49,753 nt of DNA. Origin: Emiliania huxleyi CCMP1516. Its lineage: Eukaryota > Haptophyta > Isochrysidales > Noelaerhabdaceae. Shown piece after piece: positions 19,530 through 29,904 of this stretch. The stretch is from contig NW_005201183.1 of the NCBI RefSeq assembly GCF_000372725.1, forward strand, positions 143,197 to 192,949, given 5' to 3'. Within the stretch, counting starts at the first letter, position 1, and the number at the start of each line of letters is the position of its first letter. A model generated the notes under the pieces. That model made no database searches, was not told the DNA's origin, and worked only from the letters and a program-made list of their open reading frames with translations. The position numbers and the translations under genes are program-made.

Positions 19530-20615
19530 ATGAGCGCACCGGCAGTCGTCGCAGCCGCCGCTGGCTACGTCGCCGTGTGCTTGGCTGCGTGGCTCCTCGG
19601 ACGGTCTGGCGCGGGCCCGCCTCCAAAGCGCACGGTGGAGATCGCGCGCGGTGTGCACATGCCGCTGCTCGCCAATGGCGTCGACACGGACCACCACGTA
19701 TGGCTCGAGGCTGGTGGACGGCACCTCGACACGGCCTTTTTGTACGGAGACTGGAAGCAGCGCGCGGTCGGTGCCGCGATCGCGTCCAGCGGCCTGCCGC
19801 GTGGCGACGTCTTCCTCACGACCAAGGTGATGTGCTGCCCGACGCTGCGCTGCGGTGGCGTGTGCGAGGGCGGTACCACCGCTCCCGTCGCCGTGAACGC
19901 CGCGACGTACCGCAACGTGACTGCCCAGCTCGAGCACAGCCTCTCCGTGCTCGGCCTGCCTTCGGTCGACCTGCTGCTCCTCCACTTTCCAAACGCCTCC
20001 TAGACACCTCCTAGACACCTCCTAGTCACTTCCTAGGTCGACCTGCTGCTCCTCCACTTCCCGTGCGCGCGCTGGGCTGACACGGCCGCGGCGTGGCGCG
20101 CGCTCGAGAGGGCGCACGCCGCCGGCCACGCGCGCGCGATCGGTGTGTCAAACTTCAACGCCAGCCTGCTCCGCCGTCTCGTCAAGATCGCCGCCATCCA
20201 GCCGGCCGTCAACCAAGTCGGCTTCTCGATCGCGGGCCACCCGGCGGAGCACGGCGGCGAGAATGCGACCCGCTACGGCTGCCTCGAGGGCTCGCGTCTG
20301 TACGGCGCGGACGACGCCACGCTCCGCCTCGCCACCGCGCGTGGCATCACGACACAGGCCTACTCCCCGCTCGGGGCGATTAGCAATGTCGACGTGCTCG
20401 GCCGGCGGGAGGTGCAGAGGGTGGCGGCTGCGCACAGCCGCGAGGGCGGCGCGCGCAACTGGACGGCGGCGCAGGTCGCCTTTGCGTGGTTGCTGCAGCA
20501 GGGTATGGGCGCCGTGACTGCGACGACCGACGCGAGACACGCGGCAGAGGCGCTCGATGCGGCGGAGCTCCGCCTCACGCGCAGGGAAATGAGGTCCCTC
20601 AGCAGGCTCAGGTAA
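19530..20615 (+). CDS. Membrane-anchored aldo/keto reductase, 2 exons
   Basis: Exons 19530-19964 and 20037-20615 give 337 aa. Residues 3-20 (APAVVAAAAGYVAVCLAAWL) form an N-terminal membrane anchor. The reductase part shows HLDTAFLYGD (catalytic Asp and Tyr, about residues 65-72), TTKV (catalytic Lys, about 98) and LLLLHFP (catalytic His, about 151). AIGVSNFNASLL and TTQAYSPLGA follow, both standard AKR signatures, and a C-terminal ARNWTAAQVAFAWLLQQG. It should reduce carbonyl compounds with NADPH; the substrate cannot be told. The intron removes a near-copy of the start of exon 2 (see the separate entry). The proposed stop TAA is preceded by CTCAG|GTAAGT, a perfect donor, so one more exon is possible. 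The start at 19530 is preferred over 19497 because it begins directly at the hydrophobic segment. Confidence 0.85.
19965..20036 (+). repeat. Introner-like intron, aldo/keto reductase
   Basis: The intron opens GTCGACCTGCTGCTCCTCCA and continues CTTTCC; exon 2 opens with the same 20 bases and CTTCCC. Three 11-nt units (ACACCTCCTAG, ACACCTCCTAG, TCACTTCCTAG) follow the copy, and the last supplies the acceptor. GT-AG, 72 nt. Confidence 0.85.
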
Positions 20616-20904
20616 GTCCTCGCTTCGCGGTGTGGCTGGGGCAAGTGTGCGACCTGTCTAGCCGCGCGCGGAGCCAATGTCATCAAAAATTTGTATGTTA
20701 CGTTTTTTACTCTGGAGACCAACGCGAAACAAAAGTCATGCAGTAAAAAATCTCTCTCTGTCGCGCTCTTCTAAGCCAAGGCGCAAAGCTGTGTGATGTC
20801 TGATGTCTGGAGGCTGCCAGATTTGTACTCCAAATCTGATATGGCCTAATCTGCGTATGAAGGTATGATGTGGCTCAACGTGGTGACTGGTGGTGGTGTC
20901 TCAG

Positions 20905-21729
20905 TCACCCCAGCACGGTGAGGTCCTCCTTCCACTGCTTACTAACTTTCTTCACGAGCTTCATGTCGCTGTAGTGCGACGGCGGGTGGCGCGCGTACAA
21001 CGCCGAGATTGCAAGCGGCAGCACGAGCGACGCGAGCAAGTTCATGGCGATGGTCGTCGGCGTCTCGGGAAAGCCGGCGCGTAGGACCAAGTTGATGCCG
21101 ACACCGAAGGCCAAAATGTGGAAGACGAGGCCGTAGACCAGGCAGAGCTTTGGGCGCTGCGAGTGGAAGATAATGTACAAGCCGAGCGGCACCATGACCG
21201 CAGATTGCACGCTCCCTGGGTTGTAGCTTCCGCTCAGCACTACTTGCAGCAGGTGGCCACCGAAGCCATTCACGACAGCGGTGCCCCAGTTGAGCGTGCT
21301 CGCAAAGAGAAAGCGGTCCGCGTCAATCGTCGCAGCAATCATGCAGCCGCCAAACCCACCCCAGATTGCGACAGTGTTCACCCACAGCGTCAGCTTTGGG
21401 TCGAGAGGGCAGTTGACATCGCCGCCGTTGCACGCCGCGCCGAAGAGCGTCGAACCAGTACCCTGGTTCATGGCCGGGACAAAGGCGTAGCGCCACCCAC
21501 GCACGTCGTATGCGTGCTCCTCGCTCTGATGGAGGCAGTACATGGCAACCGCGAGCCACCCGAACCAGTGCGGGCCATGTGAGTGAAAGCGAGCCGCGAG
21601 GGCGCCGAAGCCAAAGAGCGCGAACGCCCACGAGAAGAACATCCAGTTGGCCTCGAGCCATGACGTTGCCGTGCCGTCGAGGTTGCCTGCAGCCAGCACC
21701 GAGGGCCCGCTAGCCGCGACGGGGGCCAT
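20905..21729 (-). CDS. HXXEE-type polytopic membrane protein, 274 aa
   Basis: Intact frame with about seven hydrophobic helices. The motif LHQSEEHAYD (about residue 66) sits at the end of a helix and fits the HxxEE signature of the HXXEE domain family, membrane proteins of unknown enzymatic role. Further conserved-looking positions are the N-containing AMNQ block and GGHLLQVVLSGSYNPG. The N-terminus (MAPVAASGPSVLAAGN) is soluble and could be a short leader; the C-terminus is basic (MKLVKKVSKQWKED) and probably cytosolic. No introns are needed. Repeats occupy the 2 kb upstream, so no promoter could be recognised. Confidence 0.8.
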   Translation of the reverse strand: MAPVAASGPSVLAAGNLDGTATSWLEANWMFFSWAFALFGFGALAARFHSHGPHWFGWLAVAMYCLHQSEEHAYDVRGWRYAFVPAMNQGTGSTLFGAACNGGDVNCPLDPKLTLWVNTVAIWGGFGGCMIAATIDADRFLFASTLNWGTAVVNGFGGHLLQVVLSGSYNPGSVQSAVMVPLGLYIIFHSQRPKLCLVYGLVFHILAFGVGINLVLRAGFPETPTTIAMNLLASLVLPLAISALYARHPPSHYSDMKLVKKVSKQWKEDLTVLG

Positions 21730-22182
21730 CGCCGATGTTGCTCCGATCGGCCGATGTGAAGAGGGAAATAACGTGGGGGCCCTCAGCGGAGCTGGGAAGA
21801 GGACCGCCGCAAGCGGCGTGGCGTGGAGCGGTTGTGCATCCCTCCGGGGGCCCCTCTGCGCCGGGGAGGCGTTGTTGGAGGCTAGGACGCAAGCGTCCGT
21901 CGCCCTTTTTCAAACTCGGGGCCCACTCCGCTACGCTCCGACCCGAATTTGGAGGGCCTGAAAGTTTAAGGTGTTGCTGCGCAAAAGGGGTCGGACACAG
22001 GGCGCAGCTCATGCTAAGGGGAGATGGAGAGAACAACCACCCTGTCCCATTATTGCGTACACCAACAAACACCACAAAGCTCTCTCTCTCCTGCTCCTCA
22101 CACTCAGGGGGCGGTCACGACTCCGAGTCCTGCCACGTTCAAAACCAGGACGGCGACAGTGATGGTGCTATCACGGGCATGG
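21730..22182. other. Upstream region without recognisable gene
   Basis: Open frames here have no family character. Nothing else is seen. Confidence 0.5.
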
Positions 22183-22760
22183 TCAGGGGAAAGTGGAGCG
22201 GGGGGGGCGAGCGTCAGCCAGCCAGGTGATAGTAGAGCAGGCGCTTTGTGGGTGGCGGTGGGCGGCGGCGCTGAGCAGGCGCTTTGTGGGTGGCGGTGGG
22301 CGGCGGCGCTGGGTGGCCGGCCGAATCGTTAGCTGAGCTCCTCCCTCAAGCTCGATCACGCATGACGCACGTAACCTGACAACGTCGGCGAGCTTCTGGA
22401 TCAGGTTAGGTTGCTGGAGCACCTCCAACTCCTCCTCTGAGTCAGACACGCCAACGTCGACGACTGCGCCCTCCTCCTCCTCCTCCGATTCGCCGACTGC
22501 ACCCTCCTCCTCCATGGGCTCGATCCGATTCCGCAGCGTGTCGTCCTCAGCGGCGGTGCTGCGCGGGAGGCGGCCGCGGGCACGCTGGGCTCGATCAGCG
22601 GCTTTCCCTCAGTTGCTCCGAAAGCACGGATTTGGCGGCCGTTCCTGGCTTCAATTTTACGGAATCTTGGCACCAGCAGAAGGCTTGCCCGGCGCACATC
22701 ACGCAGTTCGTGCACGGTATACGGATTTTGCTATTTGTTCGTGTGGGGGTATATTGCAGA
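22183..22760 (-). pseudogene. Possible gene remnant: Cys-rich and acidic blocks
   Basis: On the minus strand, 22745-22600 encodes PCTNCVMCAGQAFCWCQDSV, a cluster of six Cys that looks zinc-binding, ending at a TGA near 22600. In another frame 22530-22330 encodes a Glu-rich segment (MEEEGAVGESEEEEEG) continuing DSEEELEVLQQPNLIQKLAD. The two may be exons of one gene or the debris of a transposase-like protein; I cannot decide. A 37-base tandem duplication (GCAGGCGCTTTGTGGGTGGC...) lies at 22238-22312. Confidence 0.3.
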
Positions 22761-22844
22761 TTTGTCAATGGTACCGCGTCTGCGACGCGGGCGCCTTGCG
22801 GGCAGAGCCCTTAGCCACCCTTTATATCTTGCGCGGTCAAAAAG

Positions 22845-23230
22845 TTGAGCGACTTATTATTAGTGTTCCCCGGGCCACTTTCGGGGGGCAAACCCTGCCC
22901 GGCCCCTAGAAGTAGAACCCCAGGTAAGGCCCAGGTGTGGCCTAGGGCATCAGAAGCGACCAAGAGGAGTCCAGTCTGAGCCATAGAGCCCATGTCTTTG
23001 CCCCCGAAGGTCGCGTTCAAATGCCCGGAACGGACGTTACAGTGGTGTCCGGCTGGCGCGATCACCGAGCTGTGACGCTCAGGGAAGCCAGATGAGGTAC
23101 TGGTTTCTTTGCCCAGGGCTGGCCTTCCCCCCAGGCTGGATCAGCTGAGCAAGGTTTGGGGAGAATCCTATATTGGGATCTTCAGATATTTTGACGGATG
23201 GCCAAAATCACCCCGTTTTTGCCGACCGTC
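22845..23230. repeat. Dispersed repeat R1, segment a, inverted copy
   Basis: Reverse complement of 1580-1960. Confidence 0.85.
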
Positions 23231-23520
23231 GGGAGGAGTTCGATGGGTGCCAGGAGGATCCAGAGAGCGATGAAGGCGCAAATTGCGCCGCCGAAAGTGG
23301 CCGTAGAGGCCAGGCCGTGCGCGTGGGCCGGTCGGGCCCGTCGGCCGAGCGGTGCGAACGGCCGGTCGCCCGCTTCGGGTTGGACCCGCCGGGCGGTCCG
23401 GCGGCGGATTGCATGGCCGGGCGGGCCTCCGGGAGGCAGGCGGGGCCGCGACGGGCGGTAGGCAGAAAATCCCATTCGGTGAGCGTGTAGCGCGACCCGG
23501 TTCCTACTTTCAATGATAGG

Positions 23521-23656
23521 TAGGTAAGGTAAGGTAAACTTCTCCACACACACGAGGTGGTGGGGCAAGGGGGGGCAACCCTCGCGTATATCTCCACGTC
23601 TAACGACAGGAGCCCCACGGCATTCAAAGTGCAAGGCCCGTTGCGCGTGGGTGAGC

Positions 23657-23738
<82 letters not shown>

Positions 23739-23752
23739 TGTGTGTGTGTGTC
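23521..23752 (+). repeat. Repeat R2 copy 2 followed by (GT)n
   Basis: 23521-23656 matches 6751-6886. It runs directly into a GT tract of about 90 bases (23659-23751). Confidence 0.85.
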
Positions 23753-23947
23753 AATGATAGGGATAAGGGATTGATGTCAGGCCAAGAATTTCATCGCACG
23801 CCGCTCTCTCCGCATGCTAGCGCACGGGTATCATGATGACAAAGATATCAGCTTTTAGAGAGTGAAGCAAGAGACAGTCTGCCCAGTGGGTGACTCGGCC
23901 AGCCGAATGAAAGACTACTCGCCCTCCTCTGCTGCCCTCTAGCATTC

Positions 23948-25420
23948 TCACTCGTCCGAGTTGCTGCCCGAATCACTGTCCTCCCCGCCGCTGCTATCCT
24001 CTCCGTCAGAGGAAGTAGGCGTCGGCGGCCGGCTCGCCCACACCTCGATCTTCTTGGGCAGCAGCTGGTCTGACAGGTCCTCTCCGTGGCCTAGGCAGCC
24101 GCCCTCGCCCTTGCCCCACGTGAAGACGGCGCCGTCGGCGATGGCGATGCTGTGGAATGGTCCAGCCGACACAGCGACGACGCGCTGGCCAGCGAAGGCC
24201 TCGACCTTGTTCGGCAGCAGCTGGTTCTGCTCGTCGCCGTGGCCCAACATGCCATTGGCTCCCCAGCCCCAGCTCCAGACAGCACCGGCGGCGGTGAGGG
24301 CGAGGCTGTTGTTCAGCCCAGCCGACAGAGCGACGACGCGCCGATCAGTAAAGGCCTCGATCTTCTTGGGCAGCAGCTGCCGCTGCTCGTCACCGTGGCC
24401 CAGCTGGCCATAGTCTCCCCAGCCCCAGCTCCAGACGGCGCCGTCGGCGGTGAGGGCGAGGCTGTGAAGGCCTCCAGCCGACACAGCGACGACGCGCCGC
24501 CCCGCCAAGGCCTCGACCTTCGTCGGCAGCAGCTGGCGCTGCTCGTCGCCTTGGCCCAACCGGCCAAGGCGTCCATCGCCCCAGCTCCAGACGGCGCCGT
24601 CGGAGGTGATGGCAAGGCTGTAGCTGCCTCCAGCCGACACGGCGACGACGCGCTGGCCATCAAAAGCCTCGACCTTCTTTGGCAGCAGCTGAGGCTGCTG
24701 GTCGCCGTGGCCCAGCTCGCCAAAGACTCCCCGGCCCCAGCTCCAAAGGCTGCCGTCGGCGGTGATGGCGAGACTGTGGCTGCCTCCTGCCGACACGGCG
24801 ACAACGCGCTGCCCAGCCAACGCCTCGATCTTCTCGGGCAGCAGCTGGTTCTGCTTGTCTCCGTGGCCCAACTGGCCATTCCCTCCATAGCCCCAGCTCC
24901 AGACACAGCCATCAACGGTGAGGGCGAGGCTGTGGCCAGAGCCAGCCGACACGCTAACGGCCAGCGGAGAAGGGAGGCGGGTCGGCGTGTTGAGCCGCGC
25001 CACGCCCTCGCCATGGCCAAGCAGGACTGGGGACGGCGCAGAGCCGCACGACGAGAGCCGCCCCTCGCCGACGATGAAGACGCTGTGCCGTTGGCCTGCC
25101 ACCGCCCTCGCTGGCGGGTTGGACTCGCACAGCAGCGCCGAATAGCACAGCCACCGCACGGCGCAGCTCTCGCCCTCTGGCTGCGCCGGCAGTTCGAAGC
25201 CGCGCTCTCGCGCCCACAAGCGGATGCCCTCCACCGCAAGCGAGGCGTGGAAGAGGAGCGAGACGGCCGCGAAGCGAGCGATGTCGGCGGGGTCGCAGCG
25301 AGAGACGACGCGCACGAGGAGGTCGGTGGGGAGGTCGAGGAGGCGGGCGGGCGGGGGCGTGTCTGGCGAGGGAGCGGCGGTGGCGAGGCGGCGCGAGCGG
25401 CGGCGCGTCGGGGTGGACAT
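23948..25420 (-). CDS. F-box/RCC1-repeat protein, copy 1, 490 aa
   Basis: Start at ATG 25420 (MSTPTRRRSRRL), matching the paralogue at 48540; the longer upstream frame enters the A-rich leader. Residues 28-75 form an F-box-like segment (LLDLPTDLLVRVVSRCDPAD), which in other proteins binds Skp1 of SCF ubiquitin ligases. From about residue 105, seven RCC1 repeats of about 52 residues follow, each with a VVAVSAGG.HSLALTADG core, VWSWG and LGHGDEQ, as expected for a complete seven-bladed propeller. A role as a substrate-recognition subunit is plausible but inferred. The C-terminus is acidic (SDGEDSSGGEDSDSGSNSDE). The repeats are similar enough at DNA level to permit unequal exchange. No introns. 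Confidence 0.9.
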   Translation of the reverse strand: MSTPTRRRSRRLATAAPSPDTPPPARLLDLPTDLLVRVVSRCDPADIARFAAVSLLFHASLAVEGIRLWARERGFELPAQPEGESCAVRWLCYSALLCESNPPARAVAGQRHSVFIVGEGRLSSCGSAPSPVLLGHGEGVARLNTPTRLPSPLAVSVSAGSGHSLALTVDGCVWSWGYGGNGQLGHGDKQNQLLPEKIEALAGQRVVAVSAGGSHSLAITADGSLWSWGRGVFGELGHGDQQPQLLPKKVEAFDGQRVVAVSAGGSYSLAITSDGAVWSWGDGRLGRLGQGDEQRQLLPTKVEALAGRRVVAVSAGGLHSLALTADGAVWSWGWGDYGQLGHGDEQRQLLPKKIEAFTDRRVVALSAGLNNSLALTAAGAVWSWGWGANGMLGHGDEQNQLLPNKVEAFAGQRVVAVSAGPFHSIAIADGAVFTWGKGEGGCLGHGEDLSDQLLPKKIEVWASRPPTPTSSDGEDSSGGEDSDSGSNSDE

Positions 25421-25574
25421 CGTGAGAAAAAGAATTTTTAAACGCAGGACTCTCACAGCAGACAGGCTCGACACAGGTGCGAACTGGCGCGTGCTAGTAC
25501 TATCACAGGCAGAGAAAAGAATTTTACGCGCTTCGCTCTCGAGAAAAATCTCAAGAACAATTTCAAAAGAGAAT
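25421..25574 (-). promoter_or_regulatory. Conserved 5' block of F-box/RCC1 copy 1
   Basis: GACAGGCTCGACACAGGTGC then GAACTGGCGCGTGCTAGTAC and AAAAGAATTTTACGCGCTTC are shared almost base for base with 48560-48670 upstream of copy 2. AAAAAGAATTTTTAAACGC adjoins the start codon. Confidence 0.6.
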
Positions 25575-25800
25575 TTACATCCCCCCAAAAAGAAGTTGTG
25601 GTTCTCCCACCCCTCCCTTGGGTTGTCTGTTTTCTTTCTTTCTTTCTTTGGCTTCTACAAAGTTACCGCCCGACAGCACCACCGCGTCGGGCGCGGCAAA
25701 CGAGAAGCAGTACATGAACATGAGCCAGAGCAGGCAAAACTCGAGCGCGCGATGGTCCAAGACTTGCGGACGAGCTCGCACTCCCAAGCCAGAGCCGGCC
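25575..25800 (-). CDS. Possible terminal exon with membrane helix
   Basis: The minus-strand frame reads LDHRALEFCLLWLMFMYCFS, then FAAPDAVVLSGGNFVEAKER and a basic end, stopping at 25575. It looks like a real C-terminal exon of a membrane protein, but no upstream exon or family could be identified. A (TTTC)n tract lies within it at 25630-25650. Confidence 0.3.
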
Positions 25801-26427
25801 CGAAGGGTTTGTTTTTAGGTAAGAGGTAAGCTGCGGTCCGAGGGCGATGCCAGAGTCTGCCGCCGAGTCGGCTCTCTGGATGACGGGAAGACGCACACAC
25901 GCCTCTATCCACTCGCACGCACTCCACTCAGAACACCGACCGCAGACTTGGAAAGTGACAAGTGCGCGTGTGCGAGTGAGTGAGTATTCTTGATACGTAC
26001 GAAACCACGACGACACACACCAGTCGACTCGCATCGGTTGCCTCCATGAACGGCGGAGCTATTCTCGCGTCCACACCACACCTGGCTCCAACGTGGACAC
26101 GCCCATAGCTGGGGACACTACTAGGTCACGCATGGCATCAGAAGTTTCATCTCTGGGCCCCGAAAGGCATCTCTAGCAGCGTCGTTACGCATGCGCCCTC
26201 CCCTCCTGAGCGCATGCGCCTCACATCTCGACAGAGCATAAGCCCTTGGCGTGTGACGAGACGAGTTCTTCGCCATCGCAGCGAGCAGCAACCCACTCGC
26301 CGCACCAGCCGGAGGCATCGCCGCAGCACCAGCCGCGCCGCGGTCCCGCACCCGTCGACGAAGCTCCCCCCCGGAAGACCACGCGTAGCGACGCCTTGTC
26401 ATTCGAGATGAGCGCGCTTGAAGCTCG

Positions 26428-26464
<37 letters not shown>

Positions 26465-27824
26465 GCGCGCGCGCAAGAGAACTTTCGAGTTTTGTTTTAT
26501 CGAAAGCCCACTGGCAGAGCTGTACCCCCCAGGATCGACGCGCGGGGCATGCAGAAAATCCACGCCGTTGCAACTGCCATGTCGTGCCGCCGGTGCCGCT
26601 TCTTCTCCGAAATTTTGCTCAACCTGTTTGTCGACAAAGTTGTGCCCGAGCTCCTGCTGCTCGACTGCGCGGCGGAACCGGCCCCTCGAGGCTGAGGTGT
26701 GATGCGCCAGCACCGGGGCTACAGCGCGGGACTATTCCCGGGCCGTCTCGGGCAAGTTCAAAATCTGGTGTTTCATGACCTCGACATCCTGCTGCACACT
26801 TTGACCTCAACCCGCGGCCCGCTGCGCGGCTCTCCGGCGCGAGAGGAGTCGTCTACGAGGCGGCGGCGAGCGCAGGCGGCGGCGGCGCGGCGGCGCGGCG
26901 GCGGATCGCGGCGCTGACAACGGCAGCAATCTGCGGCAGGCTGCTGCTTGCTGCTGCAGCAGCTGCTGCTGCTGCGGCTGCTCCGCTGCTGCGGATTGTG
27001 GATACGGCTTCTCCGATCACCCCGCCCGCCCGCCCCGCCCCACCCGCCCGCCTCTCGCCGCTTGCCCGCCCGCCCGCCCGCCCGCCCGACCACCCATTCC
27101 CATCACCATCTCACATACCTTCATATAGGTTCCTAGGCGCTCGAGACCTCCTCTCGCTGCCTACTCGCTGCCGCGAGGGAGGGGGGGAAGACGTCAGGCA
27201 GCTCTGACTCCTGTGATGAGCGCTTGAACGGAGGCCCCTCCCCGAAAGGGCAAGTATTAGCCACACGAAACCCGAGACCCCTCCCCCCCGCCCCGACCCC
27301 CCCACCCCCTTGCTCCCCTCCCCCCCCTCGGGAGGGCCGAAGAGAGGCGCCCGTGGGGACCCCGCAACTCCCTTCCCCCCTCGGAGGGGGCCGGACGAGG
27401 CGTACCCCGAGGGCCCCACTCTTTCCTTCGCATAGCGGCCACTCTTCGGATCGCTGGTCGAGCGACCCGGGGGATGCCCCGCGCGCCTGACCCAGGCGCG
27501 AAAACGAATCTGCGAGGCGTGGCCGCTCATGCGGCCCGATGGGGAGGAGCGGGGCGGACTACGGGGATCGGCTTCTTACACAGCCCTTCCCTGCAGCGAG
27601 CCCCCCTCCAACCCACCCGCGCTAGGTCCCGGGGGACGCAGGGGTCACACCCGACGACCTCGGGAACTAGCCGGGGCAGTCGGAGAAGGGGCAACTCCGT
27701 GCACTGACGGTCGGCCGTCAGAAAACACGCCTCTGTGGCTCGGGTTACACCAATCCTCGCTACCCAACGCGGCCAAAGGATATCCACCTCGAGAACCTCG
27801 AGTACCCCCCAGTACCTAGGTAGA
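25801..27824. other. Gene-poor, low-complexity stretch
   Basis: Contains a (CA)n tract at 26430-26462, GGC and CTG triplet runs at 26860-26990, CCCG runs at 27010-27090 and poly-pyrimidine runs at 27280-27380. A short plus-strand frame (CRRCRFFSEILLNLFVDKVV at about 26590-26650) looks protein-like but stands alone. No gene is called. Confidence 0.5.
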
Positions 27825-28040
27825 GTGTGTATCGCGCGCCTTGCGGGGGGGGGGGGGGCGGAAAAGAGGAACCTCTTAGCGTCATCGCCATGGTGCTGCA
27901 AGCAGCGCCGGGCAACGACGGCTTACCGCCTCCCGGTCCCCCTCGGCATACCTCCGCTGCTTAATGTTTGGCGACTCGAACCCGTGAAGCTTCCCCGTGC
28001 GCGGGTTACCCCTCACACGAGTCAGCCTGCCAGCACGTAT
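27825..28040 (-). repeat. Dispersed repeat R3 copy 2
   Basis: Reverse complement of 14203-14412. It is not preceded here by an RNase H frame. Confidence 0.8.
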
Positions 28041-28260
28041 AAGCACTTGAGCACTTGAGCACTGGGATACATAGGGTCGATTCCGCGTGGTACGGGACCC
28101 CTCGATCGTCTCGCCCTCCCTCACTGGTATGTTCATTGGGGGGGGGGGGGGGTCATAACAAACACGGTACAGGATCGAGGTGCACGCTGCCGAGGCAGTG
28201 TCGTCCCCCCTCCGTCCTTCCTCGACGGTGATTGATGGCGGTGTGACCGATCGAGCTACA
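28038..28260 (+). repeat. Dispersed repeat R4 copy 2
   Basis: Direct copy of 15790-15990. It adjoins R3 here, whereas the two are 1.4 kb apart at the first locus. Confidence 0.85.
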
Positions 28261-28692
28261 AGAGGAACTTGTTCAGCAGGAGGATATCGCAGGTCGCACC
28301 TCATATTCACTGTTTGCAACCTCGCCGTGTAAATATTTGAATATCTTGGTGACACGTGTGTTACAGACAGGGGCTGGGACCCACCCATGCATGGGGCCCC
28401 AAACAAATGACGTGTGCGTGAGTGGTAGAGTTGTTTTTGTTGTCCCGAGGGGTGACGTCGAGTGAGGATGTAGTCGTGTCCTGGGCGGGCACCCATGAAA
28501 GCGACGGCCATTGTACTTGTTCATCATTCTCAACCCATTTTGCCTCATGGAGCACCGAACCCCGGTGCGAAACGAGTTTTTTGATGGGTCGCACGCAGTC
28601 TCACATGTGAGCGCTTTAGAGCTCTACATCCGCCGCTAGAGGCGCTCTACAACGTGGAATATATACAACAAACCTACATCACCAGCCTGCCG
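28261..28692. other. Intergenic region upstream of membrane protein gene
   Basis: No gene or repeat recognised. Confidence 0.5.
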
Positions 28693-29679
28693 ATGGCCGA
28701 CCCGGACGCCGACGATTCCTTTTCGGACATCGTCACCCGCTCGCTCGTCAGCGTCGGAGTCTGCGTCGTGCTGAGCTGGCAGGTGATCGAGTCTGCGGGC
28801 TTCCGCCGCTCGCTTGGGCAGCGGTTTGGCGGCTCGCCGCTGCAGTGGTTCCTCATTGCGCTCATGGCTCTCGCCGCGCTGGAAGGCGTTCTCGCCACGG
28901 TCGCGGACGTGATGCTGCTGGCCCGCGCGGACGCGGCGGTCGCCGATTCCTCCTCGCGCCTGCGGGCGCTCAAAGCGGAGGTGAGCCTCGCGCTCGCCGT
29001 CGGTCGGGTCGACCAGGCGGTGGTCGCGCTGCTTATCCTCGGCCTCGGCATCGCGGGCACTCTCACTGGCGTGGCGGACGCGCCGGTGGCGCTGGTGCTC
29101 GGCGGCGCCGCGCTGCTCCTCGGCAGCTGGTTGCCCGCACCGCTCGTGCTCGTGGTTGGCGTGTGGCGGCTGCAGCGGCGGACCTCGGGGTGGAGGCTGC
29201 GCTGCGCGCTGCGTCCCCTCCTCGTGCTTGCGTGCCTCGAGGCGCTGTACGCCTGGTTCCCGGTGCGCGCCTTTGAGGACTCGCTTGCCGAGGCGAGGCG
29301 CGAGGAGGGCGAGGTGCTCTCCGAGCTCGTGCGCGCCAACCTGGTCGACGACACGATGGCGAACGACACCCTCGCGCTGATCGACTCGATGCGGCCGGCG
29401 GTGCTCCTCGAGGTTGCGCAGCAGGGGCTCGGCGACCTCGTCCTCTTCGGCACAACCCTCGCGCTGAGCCTGAGCGCGAGGTCGCGCGGCGTGCGGCGCG
29501 CGCTGCTGCCCGCCGGCGCGGCGCTTGCGCCCGGCCTGCCCTCCTCCTTCGCCGTTGTCTTTGTGTTTCTGCTGGAGACGCGAGAGGCCCAGGCCGGCGC
29601 CCTCACTCTCTTGCCGCTGCACGACACGCCGCTCCGCGCTGGGGCGGAGGAGCGCGTGCAGCGTCCGGATGGAACGTGA
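28693..29679 (+). CDS. Polytopic membrane protein of unknown function, 328 aa
   Basis: Single exon. The start at 28693 (MADPDADDSFSDIV) is preferred to 28654 because the latter adds only MEYIQQTYITSLP. About six hydrophobic helices: SLVSVGVCVVLSWQVI, WFLIALMALAALEGVL, AVVALLILGLGIAGTL, ALVLGGAALLLGSWLPAPLV, ALRPLLVLACLEALY and FAVVFVFLLE. A soluble stretch of about 60 residues (EDSLAEARREEGEVLSELVR) lies before the last pair. No family motif is recognised. Codon use matches its neighbours. The downstream gene on the same strand begins only 225 bases after the stop. Confidence 0.7.
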   Translation: MADPDADDSFSDIVTRSLVSVGVCVVLSWQVIESAGFRRSLGQRFGGSPLQWFLIALMALAALEGVLATVADVMLLARADAAVADSSSRLRALKAEVSLALAVGRVDQAVVALLILGLGIAGTLTGVADAPVALVLGGAALLLGSWLPAPLVLVVGVWRLQRRTSGWRLRCALRPLLVLACLEALYAWFPVRAFEDSLAEARREEGEVLSELVRANLVDDTMANDTLALIDSMRPAVLLEVAQQGLGDLVLFGTTLALSLSARSRGVRRALLPAGAALAPGLPSSFAVVFVFLLETREAQAGALTLLPLHDTPLRAGAEERVQRPDGT

Positions 29680-29904
29680 GCGGGGTGCGTGTCTCTTGTG
29701 CACCCTCAACTGAATGCATGTGAAGGTACACAGCCAATCGCATTATAGAGTTTACAATAGAGAATATGCACCCGCACGACACCACTTGCACAATGGCTCT
29801 CGCCCGGGCGTCCGGAAAAAAGAAAATGGTACCCCCCGCCGGCCCCCGGTTCTCCAACGTTTGCTCGGGTTGGCTTGGACTCTCGAAGCCACACCTGCTT
29901 ACGC

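Noticed and set aside
24152..25441. Long plus-strand frame opposite the F-box/RCC1 gene (and the equivalent at 47248-48831)
   Set aside because: Antisense of a repeated gene, and its periodicity follows the RCC1 blades.
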